Source: Dryomyza anilis (lineage: Eukaryota; Arthropoda; Insecta; Diptera; Dryomyzidae). From it: a stretch of DNA of 64,000 nt. The translations under genes were made by a program, and so were the position numbers. The stretch's first letter is position 1. Each line of letters starts with the position of its first letter. Below the pieces are notes generated by a model. That model had not been told where the DNA came from and searched no databases. It saw nothing but the letters and a program-made list of their open reading frames with translations. Where the stretch lies: contig OX638134.1 in assembly GCA_951804985.1 (NCBI GenBank), positions 83,369,679-83,433,678 of the forward strand. Direction: 5' to 3'. Below are positions 1 to 9,800 of the stretch, in pieces.

Positions 1-1632
1 CTACAGCAAAAAACACAAGCAAAATCAAAAGAATAATAAAAAAAGAACAAGAAAAGAAAATAAAATCAAAAGAAAAACAAAAGCCTAAAATACGAAATTA
101 AAAACGAAAAATAAAAGCAGTAACACAAATCAAAAGCACAATATAAAAACTGCAAAATAAAAAAAATAACAAAAATAAAAAATAAAATTATAAAATAAAA
201 CACAAAATCAAACGGAAAAATTTAAAGAAAAACGCAAAATATAAAACAATAGAAAAAAACACAAAAATTAAACAAAAGACCAAAAATAAAAAAAAAACAA
301 TACAAAGTCAAAATGAAATGCAAAAAAAAATTATAGACGAAAACACAAAATCTAAAGAACGACAATAAAAAAATAATAATATAATAATAAAAAAAAAATG
401 TTGTAAACACAAACCCAAAAGTAAAAACAATAGCAAGAACAAACGAGTTGGGAAAGTTAGGTCACATGGGTAAGTTCGGTCACATGGTCACATTCATAGT
501 CGGTCGGGCCCGATTATGGAATACCCTACACTCTTGTTGGATATATTAGTAGTATAATTTGGTGAGAAATTTTTAATAATTTACGACTAAAATTTCCACT
601 ACAAAAATTGGTAAAAAATGAAAAAAAAAATCAAAATGGGCGGATCACGCATATTTTTAGAACATATATTTTTAGGCGAATTCTAACAATGTTTTAAATT
701 TTATAAATATATATCTAATACTTTTCGAGTTATTGGTTCCCAAAAAATTATATATAAGTGACTTGTATGGGAGGTGGGCGTGTCCGTTTACCAATTTGGT
801 TCATTTTCAAACTCAGAACCATTTTTTGGCTAAAACATATTGAAACAAAATTTCATCGCATTCTGACAAGTATTTTTCAAGTTATTCTGTATCCGGTCAG
901 ACAGCAAGACAGACGGACATGGCTAAACGGACTCGGGTTGTTATGCTGATCAAGAATATATATACTTTTCCATACCGGACAGACCTCCTAAGGGGCGTTA
1001 CAATATCTGCACAAACTTAATATACCCTGTACCTCAAAGGTGTAGGGTATAAAAACGAAATTCAAACGCAAAAACATAATAGAAAAAAACAGAAGTAAAA
1101 TCAAAAGTATAACAACAAAATAAAAAAATGCAATTAAAATACAATAGCTAAAACATGAAGTAAAAAAAAAACATAATAGCAAAAAGACATAATTAAAATC
1201 AAAAGTGTTTTTCTATTTGAAGTAGAATATTTCCAAATTAAATTGAGGTTTTTCATTTTAAATGAAAAATCAAAATTTAATTTGAAATATTCCCAATTTA
1301 AAATAGAAAGCAATTCCATTTCAATTTAAAATATGAAAACATTATATTTTATTTGTGTTTTGCCATTTCAAATCAAAAAGCTCAATTTCATTTGAAATAT
1401 ATCCATTTTAAAATGAAATAATTTAACCCTATAATGTAAAATGTAAATGTAAAATGAATCGGAATTTGTTTCGTTGTCTATTTTAATTTATTTAATGAAA
1501 AAAAAAAAACGCTTTTTTAACGTATTACGTTATAAGGGGGGGCTAATTTCAATTGTAATTTTCACAATATCAGCTGAAAAATAAGTATTTATTGCTTTCA
1601 AGTATTAATTGTTTTCATTTTCGTTTAAACAG
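1..1632. repeat. Sec63 intron: A-rich tandem array split by a dispersed repeat
   Basis: Positions 1-430 and about 1053-1200 are an imperfect A-rich array built on short units such as AAAACACAAAATCAAAAG. The two halves flank a different sequence at about 505-1050 that carries the family landmarks 'ataccctacac', 'cagacagacggacatgg', 'gatcaagaatatatatac' and 'gtagggtat'. About 1200-1440 holds several AT-rich imperfect palindromes (tttgaaatattcccaattt and relatives). No coding sequence is seen. All of it lies in the intron before the last Sec63 exon. Confidence 0.6.
505..1052. repeat. Dispersed 'ataccctaca...gtagggtat' repeat, most complete copy
   Basis: The sequence begins near 'ataccctacactc' and ends in 'ggtgtagggtat', so its tips are inverted relative to each other. 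Inside are 'gtatgggaggtgggcgtg', 'cagacagcaagacagacgg', 'tgatcaagaatatatatac' and 'ccataccggacagacctcc'. Related fragments recur at about 6455-6545, 8225-8313, 31505-31790 and 54900-55040. From memory, sequences of this style are common non-coding repeats in fly genomes. No ORF is present and I cannot assign a class. Confidence 0.6.
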
Positions 1633-1811
1633 ATTCCTATCTGGGCATGGATCAGCAGCAAGAGCTCAAGTTGGACGTTAAGAAAGCACCCGCCCCACCC
1701 ACAGATCATCCGCAATGGGATCTGAGCGAATCGGAGCCCGAGAATAACGATCAAATGGAGAATCTGAGTGACTATACGACAGACTCCTCAGACGATGAGG
1801 ACGCGGAGTAA
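1633..1811 (+). CDS. Sec63: Sec63 C-terminal exon (partial gene, 3' end)
   Basis: This is the last coding exon of the ER translocon subunit Sec63. It starts after an acceptor (tttaaacAG at 1632) with two bases completing an Asp codon and ends at TAA 1809-1811. The 59-residue tail begins DSYLGMDQQQELKLDVKK, continues through a HPQWD motif, and ends in an Asp/Glu/Ser-rich stretch (TDSSDDEDAE). From family knowledge, animal Sec63 ends the same way: a DSYxGLDQ..LKLEV strand of the last beta-sandwich domain, then HPQWD and an acidic tail that binds Sec62. Sec63 is an ER membrane J-domain protein that recruits BiP to the Sec61 channel. The J domain, membrane segments and Brl helices lie upstream of the window. 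Its position beside SH3beta is, from memory, as in Drosophila. The identification rests on motif recall, not a search. Confidence 0.86.
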
Positions 1812-2304
1812 CTGAAGTGCATAGCGTTTGTTCGACCGTTCAGTTTTACCGTTGCAACACAACAATGAACACATTAGGCTGCTGCTGCTGTTAACAATAA
1901 TGCAACAGTTTTAATTATAATTTTTTATTAATTTTTTCTTTTCGTAACGAAGCACTTTGTAAGTGTCTGTAAAGATAATGAAGAAGCTGCATAAAAATGT
2001 GTGAGAAACTAAGTTACAGTTTAGCAAAGGATGATAATGCATTTTTACTAGTTTTGTAATAAAAAAATAATTTTTATTATATTTAAAATGTTTAGTACAA
2101 TTATTTTATCATGATGATGTAGATGAAGATGAAGATGCTGATGACGATTGACTTGTTGTAGTCAATAAAAAAATAAGAAAAATCAAAAAAATCACTTGTG
2201 ACATGAATTAAAAACTAAAATTCGTTAAGTTGATACAAAATAATGATAGCAGGTGGTGCTGTGCTGGGGTTTGTTGTAATTTAGCATTTTTATTTTGTGA
2301 CGAA
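1812..2304 (+). other. Sec63 3' UTR and convergent intergenic segment
   Basis: This non-coding stretch follows the Sec63 stop. AATAAA is present near 2058 (gtAATAAAaaaat), a plausible poly(A) signal for Sec63, and a second lies near 2163. On the opposite strand an AATAAA (plus-strand tttatt, 2289-2294) lies just past the stop of the candidate last SH3beta exon. Short GAT/GAA-rich runs occur at 2110-2150. The two genes appear to converge here. Confidence 0.5.
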
Positions 2305-2490
2305 TCAATTGGCAGCAGCGATTTTCTCGTTCTGTATAAGTTGCTCGGTCACAGTTTGTGCGGTGGCACTCTTTTTGTTCTGTACTGTTGTTGGTTGCTG
2401 CACTGCAGCGTCTTCGACAATGTTGGCGCTTTTCGTAGCAACTGTTGGTGCGGCTGCTGTTACTGCTGCTGTTACTGCTGCTGTGACTGC
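2305..2490 (-). CDS. Candidate alternative last exon of SH3beta (Ala/Thr-rich)
   Basis: A 62-codon open frame without a start, preceded by an acceptor (ctcaacAG at 2491-2492) and ended by TGA 2307-2305, with AATAAA just beyond. It reads AVTAAVTAAVTAAAPTVATK and ends ENEKIAAAN-like (QNEKIAAAN). Codon use looks coding (GCA/ACA/CAG rich) and the length is a multiple of three, matching the phase-0 tail junctions. It could instead belong to an unseen neighbour or be a decayed exon. An RNA read joining 2490 to an SH3beta exon would settle it. Confidence 0.42.
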   Translation of the reverse strand, partial: AVTAAVTAAVTAAAPTVATKSANIVEDAAVQQPTTVQNKKSATAQTVTEQLIQNEKIAAAN

Positions 2491-2875
2491 CTGTTGAGGT
2501 TGAAAATGTTTACTAAAAAAATAAAATTAAACAAAATAATTTGATATAACTACGTACACAGTTCCATTACCATTTATTTATTTGGTTTTTTAACGTAAAA
2601 GAATTTTAATTATTTACAAAAATACCCGCGCGCCATACGCTAAATGAAATTTAAACAAAATAATGAATGTAATTTATTATTAAGCCTAAAGTGTGTACAG
2701 TGCGAGTGTGTGCATGTTGTAGGGGGTGCGTGTGATGTTGTTTAAAGTACGAGTAGTAGTGGGGTGATGTTAGTGTGTCCATTCGAGATGAGGTATATAT
2801 TTAAAGAAATATAGTTTTATTTTTTTCGATAGATGTCTCTCTCTACTTTTTATTTTCTTCAGCTTATTATTTTTA
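2491..2875. other. Non-coding segment between SH3beta tail exons
   Basis: AT-rich with a GTGTG-rich patch at 2690-2790 and a plus-strand tttatt at 2817-2822. That gives an AATAAA on the minus strand about 55 bases past the 2876 stop, a candidate poly(A) signal for the long isoform. Nothing else is recognised. Confidence 0.4.
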
Positions 2876-3880
2876 TTATGCTTCTTCGGATTTTTCTGCG
2901 GTAGCTGTTTTGTCCAGAGTAACATCTGCTGTTTGCTCTTCTGCTATTTCTGCTTCTTTTTTATCTGTAGCAATTTCATCCTCTACTGTATCTTCTTTTT
3001 TCTCTTCAACCGATTCTTCTTTTTTCTCTTCAACCGATTCTTTTTTTTTCTCTTCAACCGTTTCTTCTTTTTTGTCTTCAGTCGATTCTTCTTTTTTGTC
3101 TTCAGCCGATTCTTCTTTTTTGTCTTCAGCCGATTCTTCTTTTTTCTCTTCAACCGATTCTTCTGTTTTCTCTGCAGCCGTTTCAACTTTTTTCTCTTCA
3201 GCTGATTCTACTTTATTCTCTTCATCTGATTCTTCTTTTTTCTCTTCAGCAGATTCTTCTTTTTTCTCTTCAACCGATTTTTCTGTTTTCTCTTCAGTCG
3301 ATTCTTCTGTTTTCTCTTCAGCCGAGTCTTCTTTTGTCTCTACAATGGTCTCTCCCTTTTCCACTCCTTCTCCTTTTTCCACTTCTCCTTTTTCCACTTC
3401 CTTGTTCACTTCTGTAGATTCTTCTTTGTTCTCTTCTGTGTTTTCTACCTCTGTTTTCTCTTCAGCAGATTCTTCTTTTTTATGACCATCAGCTTCTTTA
3501 GTTTCCTCTACAATTTCATCTTTTTTATCTTCCTCAGCTTTTTCTTTTGTATCAACATCTTTTTTCTCTTCTACAGTTTCTTCTTCATTCTTCTCTTCTT
3601 TTTTCTCATCTGTAGTTCCCTCTTTATTTTCTTCTACTGCATCTTCTTTCTTCTCCTCGTCTGCATCTTTTTCTTCTGCTTTGATGTCTTGCTTTTGCGA
3701 CTCCTCATCATCATCCGATTCCTCTTCATCAGATTCCGATGCAGAGCCTTCGTCTGTTTTTTCAGCAGATTCTTTCTCGTCGTTTTCTGTGTTACCTGCG
3801 TCCTTTGGCTCTGCATTATTGGCTTCAACGTTATCCGTTGTTGCCTCCTTTTCTGTTTTAGCCTCTGCATTCTCAGTTTT
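2876..3880 (-). CDS. Sh3beta: SH3beta terminal Glu-rich exon with 8-residue repeats
   Basis: The frame is open from an acceptor at about 3881 (cacatAG) to TAA at 2878-2876, 334 residues without an internal start. About 14 tandem units of the type S-V/A-E-E-K-K-E-E lie at 3325-2990, each from a 24-bp DNA unit. An irregular Glu/Lys/Ala/Asp sequence surrounds them. The tail should be highly charged and disordered or helical. The opposite strand and another minus frame are also open through the repeat, which is a by-product of the 24-bp periodicity. Confidence 0.72.
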   Translation of the reverse strand, partial: KTENAEAKTEKEATTDNVEANNAEPKDAGNTENDEKESAEKTDEGSASESDEEESDDDEESQKQDIKAEEKDADEEKKEDAVEENKEGTTDEKKEEKNEEETVEEKKDVDTKEKAEEDKKDEIVEETKEADGHKKEESAEEKTEVENTEENKEESTEVNKEVEKGEVEKGEGVEKGETIVETKEDSAEEKTEESTEEKTEKSVEEKKEESAEEKKEESDEENKVESAEEKKVETAAEKTEESVEEKKEESAEDKKEESAEDKKEESTEDKKEETVEEKKKESVEEKKEESVEEKKEDTVEDEIATDKKEAEIAEEQTADVTLDKTATAEKSEEA

Positions 3881-6800
3881 CTATGTGATTGGATTTTATT
3901 TGTGTGTGTGTGGTGGTGACAGTGATTATGACGATGCAACAGGTTCCAATAGAAACAATTTATAAAAATTTGGGTAAATTATTATTGGATATGAATTGGA
4001 AAAACTCATGCCTTGTCATGCATTAAAAATTTAATAAATTTATAAGCGAGCGCGCTACACATGCAGCTATTTAAAAATGCACTAACATTTTTAGAAACTC
4101 TTTAAACTTTTTCTAAAAGTTCGCCTAAATGCGGATTTTTTTTACTCTATACGAAAGCTGATTTTTTGCGAAAGCTGTCTATTATTAAATGCTGATGCTA
4201 TACTAAAAGCTTTTCGTTACAAAACTATGAAGTTTTTTCAAAATTGTAAAAAAGCTCTTTAAATACAAAGTCACAAAATGTGCCAAGGCTGCTTCTTTCG
4301 AAAATGGCTTTATAAAAGCTTTTTAAAATCTACACAACAGCTATATGGCCAAAAGAAAAACCCCAAACCTCTTCGTCTGTCTTTTCGCTTTCATCGTCTA
4401 ATGTCTTCGATTCATCATCATCCGTTTTTTCATCGCCTTCTTTAGATGAAGAATAATTAATTTCTGGTATTCTGTTGTGTGTCGTTTGAAATTTAGTTAC
4501 CTTTCTTTTCGTCAGACGAATTTTCAGTCACCGCAGATTCTGTTTCTTTGGTATTTTCTTCGACCGCCTTTTCGGTGTCTGCATCCGCTTCATTCTTTTA
4601 AAAAACACATTTTGAGTTTAGCGAAAATTGAATGAACAAAATATTTGCAAAACAGCGGCACACATTTCAATTGAGTTCCTTGCGCTGGGCTTTTATGAGC
4701 AGGCAACACATTAATTTATTTGATCTACTTTGGAGACGGCGAACCGCAGCATTTATGCATTTCTTATAATTATGAATTAATTGGCAAAACGACTACGTTG
4801 TTAAATTTGTTAAGGCATTCGATTAGTTGTTTTATTACAAATGTTTTTTATTGGTTGCTTTTTGTTAAAACAGTTTATGTCTTCAAATATTAAGTCATTT
4901 AATAAAAAAAAAGCATTTTAATATTATTTAAAATAATACAAAGGTAAGTGATAGTAAATAGAAATAATATATACTTGGTTAAATAAACAAAATGTTCCTT
5001 TTTGATTTGTCTTTTTGCGTAACGTTACAAACGTTCGTTAAAATATAAAATAAACACATTAAATTAGTTTAGTAATTACAGGAATGTTAAAAATTAAGAG
5101 AGTAGGTCTTAGTTAGAGAGTGAATTAATTATGTTTGTTTGTGTAGTTATGGTTGTTTGTGAAGCACTAAGTCATGATTGAAACTATGAGTTAAATTCAA
5201 ACCTCCTCCTGCTCTGCCTTAGCAGCAGCATCATCACCGTCCGCTGCTGTGGCTTTTTCCTCGCCCTCTTTTTCATCAGCCGTTTTCTCTTCATCTCCTT
5301 TCTTTTCTTCCTCGCCCTCCTTCTGCTCAGCTTCATTCTCCTTGTTCTCATCACCTTCCTCGGTTTTCTTTGCATCGGCATTGTCCTGCTGCTTTAGCTC
5401 AATTTGAGCCGTCGACACAGAAGTGGTGTCGGCGGGTACTAATTTCAGGAATTGCTCAAGAGTATCGATTTCGTTGGCCAAATCGAAGGCATCGTAATCA
5501 CCACAGTACTCTTCCTCGTTGAACAGCTGTGGTGGCAGTGGATGTCTGGGCTCTGGGTCACTAACAGTGCCGCCATTGCCGGTCGATTTCACTTGCATCA
5601 TTTCTTTTTCGCTCTCCTTTCCGGGCTCTGTGATGTCAACGAGATCGTATTTGATGTTCTTGCTGTCGAGAATCATGAGGACGCGCTGTTGACGTTTTTT
5701 CACCTGAGAGGGGTTTAGAAAAGATAGTATTTATTTATTTTTGGGTTTTTTAGTTATTGTGAGTATTCCTTAATATTCATTATATTTTTATGAAATTTTA
5801 ATATTGATGAAAACTCAAAACTTAAGGCTGATCTGTTTTATTTGAAATTAAATCGAAGGTGAAGAAGTAATGTCGAAAAATGTAAAAACTAATTTTTTAG
5901 GTTTATGGTGAAGGTGCGTTATGATCGTTTCCGTTCTGAAAATTTCGATGTCACTCTGATGGACCAATACACACTACACAACAAAATGAGAAAAAAAGTT
6001 TGCGCAGTAAATATTCTATTTTTGTATTATTGAAAATGACCCGCAGGATTCGAATATATTAATTAACAAATTTTCTATGGATAGGTTCACGAAATATCGG
6101 CCAATAACTTTTGAACCGAGCTTTCAAAAAGGTGGTAACATATATTTGCAAATATTTCGCGTTTTAAATAACTGATTTGTTCATGTTTTATACCAAACAA
6201 AAGAACAACTCAAAAAAGTTTTTTCAAAACAAAAATTAAATCAAAGATGCATTTAGAAAATTGGGAAAAAGCGAAATGATTCACAATTTGTGATATTCCA
6301 AAATTAGTCTGCACTTTTTTAGAGAAAACGACGTAAAAATTAATGAAATCTATGGATACATTTTGAGGACAGAAAAATCATGTGAAAGCATTAGAATTGG
6401 GTGTAAACTAAAATAATCCCTAAGATGTGCGGATATTTAGCGCATCTTAGAAGGTGTGACCGGTATGAAAAAGTATATATTTTCTTGGTCAACGTCACTT
6501 TTCGAGTCGATTGACATGACCGTCTGTCTGTCCGCCTATACATATTGAAATTAATTTCAATATATTTTAGAAAAAAGAGAAAATTTGAAGTTCAAAAATT
6601 AATCAAATTAGTCAACGTACTCAACTACATCCCAGCCTTAGCAGTCCATAGGAAGCTCGCTGGGCTTGCATTTTGGAGGTATCGGGTTTGAATCCCGGCT
6701 AGGGTATGGGCGTTTGTGGTGATATTAACCACAAAATCGTAGGAAATAGATTTCACAGTACGATGGATATTGTCTTTCTGAGTGCTGTGGATCTTAGTAG

Positions 6801-9800
6801 ATATTCAAAAAAAAAAAAAACATCCCATACAAGATATGGGTTTACTTTTTAGGATCCCATATCTAAGTATTAAAGATAAAGTTATAAAATTTAAAATTAG
6901 TTACAAACAATCATCTATCAATACGTGCTCAAAAAATTCTTGTCTGTCTGTTCGGTACAAATTTTGTAATTGATTTTAAACTACCTTCGCGATGAGCCAT
7001 AGACTTGAGATTTTAAATATTGCCTCGAACTGGATGAGAATTCAATATTATCGCATCAAGTTCATCATTGTTCTATCGCCATGGTTCCATATTAAAGACA
7101 CTTTGAAACATGAATATTTTTAATTTTAATAATATAAGGCCTTCCGAATTTATTAAGACGAAAATCTAACTGACACTAAAAAATAAGAAAAATAAAAAAT
7201 ATAAAATAAAAAATATTTTTTAATATAAAACGTTTTAAGTGAATTTTTCGTATGATTTAAAATGAAACGTTGGACGGTATATTGGATCCTTAAAGTTCAC
7301 TTAAAAAAGTTTTATACTTACTTTACTAAAAAATATTTTTTCTTTATTATTTTTATGCCTATTTAAATAGCAATCAATTACAATTCCATCACATATTTTT
7401 ATTATTCGTAAAATTTACCCATATATTTTTGTCATTGAAAGACTGTTGACTAATTTTGGAATATTACAAACTGTTTATCATCTTACATTATCGATTGTTC
7501 AAATTTTTTAAATGTATTTTTTAATTAAAATTTGTGTTGAAAAAATACTTTTTAAGTTCTCTTAAACTAGTAAACGGATTTAAAAATGTTTATTGGATGT
7601 TTAATTATCATTCATTTGATATAACTCTTGATTATGTGAGTTATTTGGATCGCGAGATATTGGCAAATATATGTGACCACCTTTTTGAAAGCTCGGTTCA
7701 AAAGTTATTGTATATTTTGTAAACTTTTCCAAAGAAACATTTTTAAACCATACCTGCGGAATCAGGGAGTCATTTTACATAATACAAAAATAGTCTTGAA
7801 TGCTGCGCAGAATAGCTATTGTAGTGTTATCTAACAAATTGAGGAAAACCGACCGACACATTTAATCTAATGACATCGCTGCAGAACTATGCATCCACAA
7901 AAAAAATGTTTTTGAAACTTTTGTATAAACCGGATAAAAAATAAGCTCGATATTTGGGTACCACATAAATTATTCTGGATCTGCGTTACCATGAAGTGAT
8001 AATAATATTTATCACTTACCATTTCACTGAACATTTACATTTTTTTTTTAACTTCATTCAGATTAAAAATGCGATTCTTGTTAATATTGTGAAAACTTTT
8101 TTTATAAAATTAAATTTTCTATCGTTATTTAAAGATCCATTATTCAAAACATTAATAAAACTGTAAAAGTACATATACTAGTATCATTTTAGATTTCATT
8201 TAATCTGCACCCCTGAACTATATGTTCTATATATTTTTCATTCTGGGGGTTACAAACTGCGTACTAAACTTATTATACTTTTCACTCTTAGAGTAGGGTT
8301 GTGTAGGGTATACAAATAAAAGGTTCTTCAACAGGGACGCTACAAAAGTAGAGCGGGGACAGCAAACGACGCCATATTTCTTGCCGCTCTTATCACATTT
8401 ATCTTCAGTAAGGTTTGCTATTTCATGATGGAAAGATATACGAATTCGAATTTCGGTAGTAAATTTTAATAATTTCGACTCGTTGTTGGCTCGTATATCT
8501 TACCATCATGAAATGGCAACCCTTGAAAAAAACTTTTGTAGCGCTCTTATTGAAAAACCCGATAATTGTATTGCTCTATAATAGGGTTCTAAATTCGAAC
8601 CCAAAAGTCGACTATTCGACTTTTTCAAAATGTCTAAAAGTCGATTTTTCGACTAATCGATTATTTCACTAGTAAAGGTCGATTAGTCGACTTTTTGTAT
8701 GAAAATAGCATTTTTTGATACCAAAAGTAGAGGGACTATAATATATCACTTTTAGTTAATTTTGGGTAGGCTATAGAAAAATGTTTCTATGAAAAGATGT
8801 TGTTAGCCCCAGTCCAGGCTTGAACCGGGGACCTTTCGGCTCGCAGTCCAACGCGGTATAGAAGTAATTAAAATTTTCAGATTTTCGACAATTGTAGTAT
8901 TATTGACAATTTTTCAAAACAATACTTTAAAATTATCTTAAAAAAAGGTTTAATGACTCACAAATTTTATCTCTAAACCATAGGTATTTAAAAACAATTA
9001 ATAAATTAATATGTACCATAAACATGTGTTGACTTTTTGCCAATCAGTTCAAATGACAAATGATATCATAGCAAAAAGTATAACGGAATCGCTTCGCAGA
9101 ATGTATGACAAATAACAGACGAAGCGCTGCGCAGGTGGGTTCTACAGATAAAATTAAAAAATAAAATAAAAACTGCTGCAATGAAATAACTCTATGATTA
9201 ACATCATTTTCAATACTAACGTCATAAACACAATCTTAAGACCATGTACAGTTATTTTATACGATATCAATCAAATCATTTCGAAATCAAGTGGTTGTAC
9301 AAAAATAACAACAACAACCACAATCAAACCGATTGTAAAGAAAGATGTAAAAACAGCTTGAGATAAATACAAAAATGCCAACACAACAAACTTGTATAAA
9401 GACAAAGAACAATGACCAACAAATGAACGAACGATGGGTCGGTCTGTCTGTCGGCCCGGCATTATGAGCAACATACATTTCCGACAACCATAAAAACTAC
9501 AACAACCACAAGAACAACCCTCATTCTCATGCCTCATGGTTGGGTCTCATTGAAGTGCATAGAATGCATTTATTGACTCGATGCTTCTACAGAGAGTAAT
9601 GCATTTAATAAATATAAAATTAAACATACAAACAACAAAAAAAAATGCCGAAATGGGGGAATGAGTAAATGATTCATAAACACACACACACAAGTACGAT
9701 GAGCTCACACCCACAGCCACGCACAGAGGCCAAAAGCACCAAAGCCATGATCAAGTCAGGGTTGGCAAGTGGAAAAATTAAAAAGTACCTTTCATATTAT

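Noticed and set aside
2910..3485. Plus-strand open frame rich in Ser and Phe opposite the SH3beta tail exon
   Set aside because: It is the antisense shadow of the 24-bp repeat; the minus frame has splice sites, phase agreement and Glu-rich composition expected for the family.
3482..3965. Plus-strand Ser- or Phe-rich frames at 3482-3965
   Set aside because: Antisense to the SH3beta tail exon.
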